Below, piece after piece: positions 29,848 through 40,390 of a DNA stretch of 64,000 nucleotides (positions within the stretch are counted from its first letter, which is position 1; each line of letters starts with the position of its first letter). The position numbers and the translations under genes are program-made. Source of the DNA: Cercospora beticola (taxonomy: Eukaryota; Ascomycota; Dothideomycetes; Mycosphaerellales; Mycosphaerellaceae); NCBI RefSeq assembly GCF_033473495.1, contig NC_088936.1, positions 3,720,001 to 3,784,000 of the forward strand, in the 5' to 3' direction. Below the pieces are notes generated by a model that was not told the DNA's origin, did no database searches, and was given only the letters and a program-made list of their open reading frames with translations.

Positions 29848-31302
29848 ATGGTGAACACGGATGACCTGATTCGCGGCTTTGGAAGCCTTGGACTCTCAGC
29901 ACAGCAGTCCTTCAATGGCGCTGCAACAGACGGCGACCATACACAGCCATTCGCAACATATCCGAGACGACATCCGCATCACGAAATAACATATGACTTT
30001 CCAGCTCTCGACCTCCTCCAAGATGCCGCCAGCCAAGCCCTTCTCCCAGAGCCTGCAAATATCGACTTCCGAACCCAACCAGATACGTCGAAGCACCACC
30101 TGAACCAATTCCCTTCACAGTATTGCCTTGCGATGGATCCAAATGCAGTACAAGATGATCTCTCGGCTGCGGGAACCAGCGACCGTGCTGCCGCATTCCT
30201 CGCGGTATTAGACGCTTTAACAGCATACGAAGGCCACTCGACTCTTTCCATTGCGACGTACTCACAAAACGGGAAACTGCAATATGTGGTGCGCCTGCAA
30301 TGCAATCTTAATGGCAAACAAAACTGTTACGACGAGGGATTCGACGAAGAAGAATTCGCAGTTCTGCTATCTGCTCGGCGACCTTGGATTGAGCTTCTTG
30401 GAGACATCATTTATCGAGCTAGCGCACAATCATATATTGCAGCGGAGATCAGTATGCTGGCTCAAGATGTTCGGTTGTACACACACGATGCGAATCGATG
30501 GCGACATCGATGGGGCTCTGGGAGGAAAGACACTGCCAGTATTCGATTGATGATGAGAGACCGTGAGATCCACGTGCATCAGGACGATGAAAGTGGATAT
30601 GTGCTCAATCTGGCATGTGGTCATTCTGTTCGTACCACTGCGGACGAATTACAGACTCTGCAGGATGACTGTCGAACACGCTTGCGGTGTGCAGATTGTG
30701 GTGAGCTGATTCTGGTTTCTTACTTCTGACCTGCAATTCAAACTGATCACCATTCTTGCTCAGACGACCAGGCTGCTTGGGAGAGCCTCGACGGAGAAGT
30801 CGAGCAGTTCGAGGCCGCAACTGTGAGCACACGAGCGCTACTCGGGATCCTGATTGCCACATCTCGAAGCTTTGAACTTTCAGAGGTTATTGTTCCGACC
30901 ATCATGCAGCATGCTCATTGCGAAGAGACTTTCACAGCTCTGGAGATCATTTGCGCTTGGCTGGCGAAGCAGGAGGACATGATTGCGATTGTGCCTGGAA
31001 CGCTAAAAGCGGGCTTGGAAAAGGTGTGTCTGGATGGACTGAGGAAGGACTGCAATCTGCCACAGGCGGCGACAGTGCCAACACCACCGGGCTGGACAGA
31101 GTTCCTGCATTTATGGCTCAGTCGTGCTATCAACTTCTTGATATACAGGCGTTGCTCTTGCGGTGACACCGAGCGACACTCCGGCGTGCATTGGCACCAT
31201 GACGACAATTTGATATGGTGGAACGACCCGAGACAAACCCACGCCGTCGACTCGTACGATTCCGGACAGGAAGAAGGTGTCTCAGATATGATCATGAGCT
31301 AG
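29848..31302 (+). CDS. Unrecognised protein with a Cys/His cluster (two exons)
   Basis: Exons 29848..30700 and 30764..31302 join across a 63-bp intron (GTGAGC...GCTCAG) to give 463 aa. The intron donor lies inside the first frame, before its stop, and the join D-D-Q-A-A-W keeps the frame. I do not recognise the family. Visible: a disordered N-terminal 80 residues; a mixed alpha/beta middle (YVVRLQCNLNGKQNCYDEGF, then EEEFAVLLSARRPWIELLGDIIYRAS); a cluster LACGHSV...CRTRLRCADC at ~264-285 that recalls a small zinc-binding fold; and a second cluster (RRCSCGDTERHSGVHWHHDD) near 417-436. Zinc binding is an inference. Its stop lies only 7 bp from the stop of the convergent SDR gene. Confidence 0.7.
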
Positions 31303-31309
31303 ACAGGAC

Positions 31310-32306
31310 CTACAGCTTGTTAGGGAACAGCGGCGCATTTCTGCCTCCTCGGAAGAGCTCCAACATCTCCTTGCCCATCCATATGACTCTGTTCTTCGCA
31401 ATACCACCTTCTAGCTCCTGCATCTTGTTCCCTTGGATCAAAACACCTTGCCCATTGCTCTTCTGCCCTTGGCCCATCAGGTTGGCTACGGTCAGCCCGA
31501 TCGAATGCGGTGTGTTGATCGGCACTCCACGGGCAGACATCTTCTCGCTCCAATCTTCCAAAGTCTGACCAGGTTTTACGCCGCTTAGGATAGGGGTTGT
31601 AGTTATGCCTGGGGCTATCACAGAGATCGCAATACCGGTTTTGGCACAGTCTCCCTTCAAAGCGCGCAAATAACCGACCACTCCATGCTTGGCAGCCGAG
31701 TATAGCGGTGCTCCCGCAGAAGCAAGGTACCCAGCCAATGAGGCCGTCATCACAATCGTCCCTCCTCGCCCATTACCAGAGCCTTTTTGCTTTCCAGGTT
31801 CTGAATCGTTGCGGAGGTGGTACATTGCCAATTTGAGCGTATCGCCCACAGCACGGATATCAACATCGATACATATCCGATTCGGTTCTGCTAGCTCGCC
31901 CTTTTCGTCATAGTGATCAGTCCAGATTTGCTCGCCGTACTCAGCAACACCAGCATTGACGAACACATGGTCGATGCCGCCGAATTTCTTGGCTCCGGAT
32001 GCGAAGGCGTCGCGTTGGGAAGTCCAGGAAAGAACGTCGCAAGAAATGTACAGAAAGCGGGAAGAGCTTGTGAGTTCTGAGATTGCAGGTGGCTTAGGAG
32101 ATTTGTCGAGTGCGATGATGTTGTTCTTGTATTCTGGTTTATGAAGATAGACGGCTGTTGCAAGCCCAATGCCACTGCATCGTATATCAGCTGGGGTTTC
32201 GGCAAGATCTCGGGAACGCGTACCTTGCGGCGCCTGTGATGAGAATTGTGCTGTTTTGTGGTGGTTTGGCGGTTGCCTCTGTAAGCGTATACACTGGTGA
32301 TGCCAT
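31310..32306 (-). CDS. Short-chain dehydrogenase/reductase, possibly peroxisomal (two exons)
   Basis: Exons 32306..32224 and 32174..31310 join across a 49-bp intron (GTACGC...GATGCAG) to give 315 aa. The intron splits the cofactor motif: TGAAS-GIG is complete only after splicing (ITGAASGIGLATAVYL). It is an NAD(P)-dependent classical SDR: NAGV at ~106-109, catalytic Ser in MTASLAG, and YSAAKHG with the catalytic Tyr and Lys. The residues after the second beta strand (ALDKS, Asp at its end) point to NAD rather than NADP. The C-terminus is NKL, a permitted variant of the peroxisomal PTS1 tripeptide. The substrate is unknown; the layout resembles 15-hydroxyprostaglandin-dehydrogenase-like fungal SDRs. 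Confidence 0.88.
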
Positions 32307-32700
32307 TTTGCCAGTAGTTCGATATTGATATTCAGGTCTATGAGCTTCAGAAACAAGGGTACATTTGTAGTGAGTCGCGGGACACGAGAGGGTGGGGTCC
32401 AAGACCTCGGCTTACTGATGTGCACTAAAGTGGACGGTAGTGCCATGGCTAGAAACGATTGTAAGATCGCTATGCACGAATTTTGAAGCAATGCCGCTAG
32501 TACCGAGACTAGCACGCGCAGAGTGTTATGGAAGTGAAGTGGTGCTAAGGTTCCTGGTTGCCAGTAGGGCGTGCATGTGCAGGTATGGCCAAATCGGTCA
32601 CAATCAAGGCAGCCGCGGAACGCGTGTGCACAAACGCAACTGCTACAATCACAAACATCCATCTTGACAGCCCCATTTCTCGCTCAAATACCTTGCAAAC
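32307..32700. promoter_or_regulatory. Divergent promoter between the SDR and ubiquitin hydrolase genes
   Basis: 394 bp between outward-facing start codons; must hold both promoters. No specific site recognised. Confidence 0.4.
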
Positions 32701-33586
32701 ATGGCGACCCCGACCACTCCCGGCGTCTTCATCAACGCTGAAGGCAAGAAGACCTTTGTTCCACTCGAGAACAACCCGGAAGTCTTCACCGACTTGATCA
32801 AGAGATTGGGTGTTTCTTCTGATATCGGGTTCTACGATGTCTACAGCATCGACGACCCAGGTCTGCTGAGCATGGTGCCTAGACCCGTCCACGCACTGAT
32901 CTTCATATCCCCGGGCAATGTCTATTGGAGCGTCAGAAAGGTTCACGATGGCTACGATGGTCAAACGAGGACCCTCACGTATGACGCTTCTGGCGAAGAC
33001 GAGCCCGTGATGTGGTTCAGGCAGACCATTGGTAAACACCTCGCGTACCCACTACCTACAGCGTGCTGATCGCAGGTCCCTACAGGCAACGCGTGCGGGC
33101 TGTATTCCCTCATTCACGCTGTCGGCAATGGCTCGTCCAAGGGTTTCATCACGAAAGACTCGCTCATTGACAGGCTGCTGAAGGAGGCAGTCCCTCTCAA
33201 GCGTGTCGATCGTGCCAACGTACTCTACAACTCCAGAGAGCTTGAGGAGGCGCACATGGCTTCAGCTGTCCAAGGAGATTCGAGAGCTCCCCTCGCTGCA
33301 GAGCCTCTTGGCCACCATTTCATCACTTTCACCAAGGGAAAGGATGGTCATCTTTACGAGGTACGCAGCTGCTTCGGCATATAATCCAAATCCTTAGCTT
33401 GTACTCACTCTTGCGCAGCTCGAGGGTGGCTGGAATCCGATCGATCGTGGTGAGCTCAAGGAGTCGGAGGATATGCTCAGCGAGCGAGCAATCGAACTGG
33501 GCGTGAAGAAGTACGTGGATCTGGCGGAGGGCAATCTGGAGTTCTCGATCGTGGCATTGGCGACGCGCTCTGAGGGGGAGGACTAG
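32701..33586 (+). CDS. Ubiquitin carboxyl-terminal hydrolase, UCH/Yuh1 family (three exons)
   Basis: Exons 32701..33031, 33086..33360 and 33419..33586 give 257 aa; introns are 54 and 58 bp. It is a cysteine peptidase (C12) that removes small adducts from the ubiquitin C-terminus and may process ubiquitin or Nedd8 precursors. Visible: the active-site stretch FRQTIGNACGLYSLIH with oxyanion Gln and nucleophile Cys114; the catalytic His in GHHFITF (~186-187); and LYELEGGWNPIDRG, where the usual Asp of LYELDG is replaced by Glu. The crossover-loop region (KGFITKDSLIDRLLKEAVPLKRVDRANVL) lies between. The length is normal for the short, single-domain UCHs. Exon 2 ends exactly after LYE. Confidence 0.93.
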
Positions 33587-34462
33587 AAGGCAGGATAGTC
33601 TGCTGTGCTGAGCACATATCGCATGATTCTGACACGTTGAATGGCGGAGTTGGTGTAATTATATTGCAAGTGCAGAGGAATGGAAAGTCTTGTCAGCTCT
33701 CTGTAGCAACGTCCAGGAAAGGCCGAGGCTAAATAAGCAGGAGGGCGGACCCCTGCAATTTTAGCCTCAAGCTTGACTTTCATGTCGCACTCGTCCACCG
33801 CACTTCATCGCCCTCGTTGCACAACTCAAAAATACCGCATAGACACGGTGATAATACATCTGCCACCCGACTTTACCTCAGATGGTTTTCGAAGAGATTG
33901 AATCCGCTCAGAACTTTGAAATGAGAGAATCCTGTCTACGCGCCTATAAGGATCCTCCCCTTTTAGGAATCGGACGGTTGGAACAGAACGCCACAAAATC
34001 GAGGCGATGCTCAGATCGGGGTCTAGAGGCGGGAACAGACGTCTTGACCTGCAGAAGCGCGGCGTGCATGTGCTGGATTCAGCATGGCTGCCATGAGCAC
34101 GCGTTCTGGATGGTCCGCTACTGCCTTGTGGACGCCATCTCCATCCTTCGAAACTCTTCACAGAACGGAGTGTCAACGGACGCTCCCTAACCGTCTACGA
34201 CAGTTTCGGTAACGGCGAACCGAAGGTGGCATGTGGAAATGAGCGCTGTGGATGAAGGATCCAGCTCCGTGCTGGGCAGTAGGCACGCGGGAAGCAGTCT
34301 GTCGTAAGTACATACCTACTGGCCGCACGGGCGTGCGTCGCCACCTCTCTCTTTCGAGTTTCTGCGATCAACCTTCTTGCACTGCGTTCTTTGGCTTCTA
34401 GCCCGTTGGCTCGTCGCGTCCATTCATTTTCAGAGCATCAGCTCTATCCACTCATTCCCAGC
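33587..34462. other. Intergenic upstream of the chitinase gene
   Basis: 876 bp; frames of about 100-116 codons lack domains. Should contain the chitinase promoter. Nothing else seen. Confidence 0.4.
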
Positions 34463-36033
34463 ATGCCTTCGTTCTTTCTCACTTCCGCCCTTGCGGCTAC
34501 TATCATTTCTTCTGCTTCTGCGCAATTCAACCCAACTGGCAAAACCAATGTTGTGACCTATTGGGGTCAAGGACCAAATCAAGCGAGACTGGTGGAGACT
34601 TGCAAGAACTCAGGTGAGAAGGCTGGCGCAGAGAACTTGGACAAAGTCCTGACCTGGGGCAATAGCCGTCGATGTGATCAACATTGGATTCGTCACTAGA
34701 TTCCCAGATCAAACAGGCACTGGATATCCGGAGACCAACTTTGGCAACGCGTGCTGGGGAGATGTCTACCAGAACTCGACTGGCCAGGATACTACCCTGC
34801 TTAAGGTGTGTCGGCGGATATGAGAGTGGGACGAGAGAATCTGGAGAGCTAACAAGACACAAGACCTGCCCATTCATTGGTCCAGACGTGATCGAATGCC
34901 AGAAGACCTACGGAAAGAAGATCTTCTTGTCCATCGGCGGCGGCTATCCTGCGGACTACTTCTTCAGCAGCGATGCTAACGCCCGAGCCTTTGCCGACTT
35001 CATCTGGGGTGCCTGGGGTCCGGTGAACTCAAGCTGGACTGGCCCAAGACCATGGGGCAATGCAGTCGTCGACGGCTTCGACTTTGACATTGAGAGCGTG
35101 GTTTCCCCAGCCAACCGCCTGACTGCTGGTTACACTGCTTGCATCAACCGCCTGAAGAACATCCTCTATCCGCAAGATACCTCGAAGAGCTACTATATCT
35201 CTGGTGCACCACAATGCGTTCTGCCGGATGCGCACTTCACCTCGGTCGTTAGACGTGCCTGGTTTGACTTCTTGTGGATTCAATTGTAAGCGAAAAAGCT
35301 GGAGGGCTGATCATTGTAGCCTTTGCTTTCACTGACACACTGGCTTACAGTTACAACACTCCTCAATGCAGCGCCCGCGCTGGCATCAACAACCAGAATG
35401 GCTCGAACAAGAACTTGGATATCACATTCACGAACTGGACGCAAGCCGAGTCCTGGAACAAGGACATCAAGTACTATATCGGTCTACCCGCAGCACCCAA
35501 GGCTGCCGCAGGCGACTCGTACTATTTGACTCCTGCGGAAGTGCAGCGTACCGTGGCAAGGTTCTACAGCAATAGCCGTTTCGCGGGCCTGAGTAAGTCT
35601 ACTACTGGAAGGCATCCTCAAAGCATTCACTAACTAGGGATTAATTCAACAGTGCTCTGGGAAAGTACCTTCGCCGTCACGAACCCGGTCTGCAACAAGG
35701 ATCAGCTCAGATGGGCAAAGGACATCCTCAATGGCCAGGCAGCCGGTCGACCAGCTGTGGTAACATGCCCAACCACGACCACGACTCGTACGACGACCAC
35801 TGCTGCACGCACTACAACCACTACGCCGCGCGTGACCACGACGTCCGTTCGCACAACAACGACTGTAAGTTTTGCCCGTGCCTGTGCTTGAGCACATGCT
35901 GACTCCGGAATAGAGCCGTCGCTCCACGACAACTTCTAGGCGGACGACCACATCTGTTCGCCGCAAGCGCGCAGAGCCAACCGCTTTTATCACGCGCACC
36001 AGAGTCGTGCGTGCAGCTCCAACGCCAGCTTAA
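34463..36033 (+). CDS. GH18 chitinase, class III (hevamine-like), secreted (six exons)
   Basis: Exons 34463..34613, 34666..34805, 34864..35285, 35351..35592, 35653..35864 and 35914..36033 give 428 aa; every join keeps the frame and restores family motifs (NSAVDVINIGF, WIQFYNTPQC, FAGLMLWEST). It hydrolyses beta-1,4-GlcNAc in chitin. Visible: signal peptide 1-21 ending SASA; NVVTYWGQGPNQ (first strand); KIFLSIGGG (substrate strand); and catalytic DGFDFDIE with D167, D170, D172 and E174. After the barrel comes a Thr-rich stretch (TTTTTRTTTTAARTTTTT) and a basic C-terminus (RRSTTTSRR..., VRRKRAEPT). I see no chitin-binding module and no GPI tail, so it probably acts in or near the wall with an O-mannosylated stalk. 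Confidence 0.93.
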
Positions 36034-37354
36034 GCGGAATATGAGGATTCGGTCTCAGGAGCACATGTTGTACGATAGATGTCATAGACGGAAGGATGTT
36101 GAGACAACTAGTTTGACACCAGATCAGAATGGATACGAAAGCTTCACAGTATGTGATATCCTCAATGTCAAGTATGGAATCCAAGGTAGCCGTTGTTTCC
36201 TAAAGGCACCGCACGCGCGCAGGATTCGCGATGCCGTTGTGCTCGAGAATATGCACCTCCAAAAAAGATGTTCTTGCAGCGAGCCTCAACAAGATGGCTG
36301 GGGATAATGTCCATTTCTTCTCTCCTGACAATTGCGTGCCGTACTAGAGTTGGCTGTGGGCCCGACTGTGCCGCTCTGATTCACGCTCCGCGCCGTTGTT
36401 CGATCGAGGGCAGATTGCTGTGCGAGAATGCTGAGTGGAGTAGCGGAAGCTTCCACTGATGCGCGTGGTGCAGGTCAGTGTGGTTGAAAGCACCTCCCAG
36501 CTTCAGTTCTCCCGGCTGAGGAACATGCGACCTCAGTTGGCTCGCTCCGAACTCAAAGCATTGCAACGGGGAGCTGTTATCCATGTAGTTAATGGGCTTC
36601 TGGCGCGTTGGTAAAGTGGTAGTTGCGAGCGACGGGTGGTGGATGCCGTCGCACCTGCGCTCCTGCCCGCCGCAATGCGTTCAATGGGCAACCGCGATCG
36701 TTGCGCAACATTAGGCTTCAATGGCATTTCCTCTTTGGCCCTCCATCCTCTGCGGACACTTTCACATGCATTGAGCCCGTCTTCACTGCTGCTGTTCTAA
36801 CAACACTTGTGCACAATCAGCTGCTGACCCCAGTCATTCACTTCAGCTTCTGGACCCACAGAGCAAACAAAAAGGACATTTTCTTCGCTCGCTCCCACCA
36901 GTCTCCATTCGCTGTGACATCCGCAACAAGGACATTGTCTGCAACAACTGTCCTTTGATCACAACCTCCAACAACAAAGTCGCCCTCGCAGCTACCCAAA
37001 GCAGCCTCTCTCTTTGTCCGCCTCGCGCGACATCCGCCGTTGAGAGTCGACAACAGATTCGACTTCAAGTCCATTCTTTCACCCAAGCCAACGAGGCGCC
37101 TTACACGCTTTCAAAAGCATTGTCGCCGCTGTTCATCGGCGGCATCGAGTCGACAACCCGCTTGTTCGAGCGCACAAGACTCTTCTCGCGGCGTTCGTCG
37201 CGCTCGCTTGAACCGTCCTTGTGCAAGGCTTACAGCACATCGAAGGGCCATAAGCTCTTTCTCGCTCGCGGCCGCCCTCAGTCCAGAACTTCGAGATACA
37301 AGAAGCACGTCGCTTCTCTCAGCACTTGTTGATCCTTCAGACCAGACCCAACAG
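36034..37354. other. Intergenic and leader region of the GT2 gene
   Basis: 1.3 kb. The GT2 frame stays open upstream to 37040 but its Arg/Ser-rich residues do not look like this family, so it is taken as 5' leader. No tRNA or other gene seen. Confidence 0.45.
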
Positions 37355-39104
37355 ATGCTTTCCCTCGATACCAACAAGCATACCCAAATGATCGACAGTC
37401 TTGTGGGAAGCATCTCTTCCTTCTTGACACAACTCGCACCAACCATGGCCAGCCAGGTGCTGCCAACTCCACCCCTCCACCTCGACCCGCTCTCCAATGT
37501 CAACATGACGAACGGGGCTCCGATTACCACGGTGCTGATCACCCCAGCTGAACAGTTCAACTACACCTTGATGACTCTGTTCATCTTCTTCTTCGTCTTT
37601 CGATATCTCCGCACGGTGGTCTCGATCTTCACTTGGTTTTCTTGGTCCGCCATTCCCGTGGCCGAGAAGCCGAAGTACACTTCCCAGGATGTTACGGTCC
37701 TGATTCCAACGACTTTCAAGACTCCGGCAGAGCTGATGGCTTGTATCAAGCGTATCCTCGCCTGCAACCCGGCCAAGGTCTTCGTGATCACTTCGGACGA
37801 CAATGTGCACTTGGTCAAGGACATGTGCATTCTCCACAACTTTGGCCAGCACGATGTGGTTGTCTTGGGTATTGAGCACCTCAACAAGCGCAAGCAGCTT
37901 CTCCGTGCTATTCCCCTTGTCGAAACCGAAATCACTGTGCTCGCCGACGACGACGTCTTCTGGCCCGACGAGAACTACCTCGACTATCTGCTTGCCGTCT
38001 TCGAAGACGACAAAGTCGGCGGCGGCGGCACTCGTCAGCGGGTACACCGCAACCTCCGCACCGATTGGGTCAACATGCTCGGGATTTCATACCTGGAGCG
38101 TCGTGTCTGGAACAACTGCACCACCAACGCCATCGATGGATCGATCTCGACTTTGTCCGGTCGTACGGCCGCATATCGTTCTTGCATTCTCCAGAGCGAC
38201 TCCTTCCGCTACAAGTTCCTCAACGACACTTGGCGAGGACGTCCACTGAACTCGGACGATGACAAGTTCATTACGAGATTCACCTATGGCAGCGGTTGGA
38301 AGATCGTCATTCAGCCAGACAATCGGTCCGTTCTGGAAACCACCGTCGAGGCTGATTTCCCAGGATACCAGCAGCAGTGTCTGCGATGGGCTCGTGCTCA
38401 CTGGCGTGGCAACTTCACCGTAATGGAAAACGAGACGTACTGGCGCTCGCTGAGAATGTGGTGGGGCCTGTACGCAATCTACGTGAGCATGTGGCAGACA
38501 CCGAACATTCTGTGCGAAGGCCTCCTCGCAGGTCTCCTGTACGGCGCAGTCGGTAGCCCATCAGTCGCCCCGCTTTTCTGGATCGCCCTCGGTTGCTGGA
38601 TCTTCTTTGCGAAGAACCTCAAGATGCTTCCTCACTTCTGCCGGTACCCGCAGGACATGGTGTACATTCCGGTACTGATGTTGTTCTCGTATTACCACGG
38701 GTACCTCAATGTCAAGGCTTTGTGCACAATGACAACAACACATTGGGGCAACAAACAGTTGTCCGAAGAAGAGAAGCCTCGAGTTCGGCCTGACCAGATC
38801 CCAGACTTGGTTCGCAACGCAAGGGTATGGCTGACCAAGAAACCAAAGTGTTCAATTGACTAATAGTTTGTTGCAGGACTTTGTTGATGGTTATCACGAG
38901 CCTACTCCGGGTCACATCGTCGTCGGTTCCGACTACTTCCAGGCACACGCAACTGAAGAGGACAAGATCGTCGACAATCTCTACCACGACTCTGTCGAAA
39001 CTCCAAACTGCACCACACAGGGAATCGATACAGCTGGCGACGCATTGGTGGGCGCCGACGAGGCCGACATGGGTCCAGGCAACGTGGCCGATCTCCTTGC
39101 TTGA
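37355..39104 (+). CDS. Family 2 glycosyltransferase, membrane-bound, hyphal-growth GT2 type (two exons)
   Basis: Exons 37355..38824 and 38877..39104 join across a 52-bp intron (GTATGG, GACTAAT, TTGCAG) to give 565 aa. Visible: an N-terminal TM (YTLMTLFIFFFVFRYLRTVV), the nucleotide-sugar strand TVLIPTTF, the DDD motif LADDDVFWP with Asp198-200, an acceptor-site-like motif (TLSGRTAAYRS), the processive QQCLRW motif at 340-345, then at least three TM segments. The layout is that of hyaluronan- and chitin-synthase-like processive GT2 enzymes. A fungal GT2 of this type, ZtGT2 of Zymoseptoria tritici, is needed for hyphal extension on solid surfaces and for plant infection; I infer homology from layout. 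Donor and product are unknown. The C-terminal 80 residues are acidic and disordered. Confidence 0.9.
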
Positions 39105-40390
39105 GTTCAATCTCTCTCTGGTGGCGTTTGGAACGATTCCTTCTTACGGATTGTACTAGTATTGCGAGATTTCTGCGTGGTGTTCCGGTGGAAATTGCGA
39201 CTTCAGCATAGATTCTTGCATACAGGTGCGCTTACTAGATATGCATAGACGATATGGACCTTGCCAAGCAGGCGAGGTCCCTCGTCCGGCTCTCACGAGT
39301 CATGGTTGCGCGAACGCGAACGCAAAGACCTCAGCATGAGGCACGATTGCTTTTGGGATGGTTCTGGGCCTGGGGCCCTAGGACCAAAAAGTACCGTTTA
39401 GCTAGACCAAAGAGGTCTGCAAATGAAAACATGATCTCTTTCCAATGATTTCCTGATAATGTCTGGTCCCAAGTCGTGAGAAGACATCCTGGTGATGGGA
39501 TGAAGTCGAAGACGCGTCTCGCCGCGATGTAGTGAAGCGTATTTGCATAGCCACAGATGCACGGCCACAGCAGCCACATCCGAACTTGCCGCCAGTGCTC
39601 GCCTGCGTTAAGCGAGGCTTCTTCTTCACCGCCCCGTGTTCGGCAAGGGCGTTTGCACTCCCACACGTTTGTCATGTACAGTACAGTGCAGTGCGTTGCC
39701 ATGCGAGGCGAGCGACACAGCAGCTGCTCCTGCCAGTGGCACCCAGCGTTACCGCCGCTCTATACAGCTGCCACGGCGACGCGGCATGCCGGCTCACGGC
39801 GTCGTCAGACAGCTGAACAGCGCCGATATTGACTGCGCTTGACAGGCATCCTTCAGCTCTGTCGAGCACGACGATGCCGCCGCCACGGGAGCTGCAACGC
39901 GATCTACTGCATGCACTTTGCGCGAATGGCATTGGCTGGCGGGGAAACTTCGCATGCAAGACTTCGTTTGCCTCCGCTCTGCCTGCTGAAAAGGTTCGGG
40001 GTTGGGGTTTGCCATGTCCCATTCGCGCCATGGATCCGACTACTATCGTGAACGCCGACTGAACGAGTCGCACTGCCATCTCTCACTCGCACTTGCCACT
40101 TGCTGGGACCTACGAAACTACTGAACGAAGCTTTGATGACTCAGAGACACAGCCGGCGCGATCAAGCTACTGTACGCGACTGGAGTTTGCCTTGATCTGG
40201 TGCGCGGTGACAATTGACTTCCCTAGTCCTGGGTCAGATGTGTAAGGAGTGAGGTATTGCTCGTGGTGGTGTGTGCTGACCTCACTATCGCTGCCTAGTC
40301 CTCTTCGGGACTCAAAATCATCGACGCTGAAGCTGCCGACTAGACTCCAACTTCATCGTTCACAACGATTACCCCAGTGCTGGAGGCACT
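39105..40390. other. Intergenic, no gene seen
   Basis: 1.29 kb; 3' flank of GT2 and promoter of the ABC transporter. Several overlapping frames of about 60-135 codons have no domain. Confidence 0.4.

Noticed and set aside
37040..37354. In-frame N-terminal extension of the GT2 protein
   Set aside because: The extra 105 residues are Arg/Ser-rich and unlike the family; the ATG at 37355 gives a normal start before the first TM segment.
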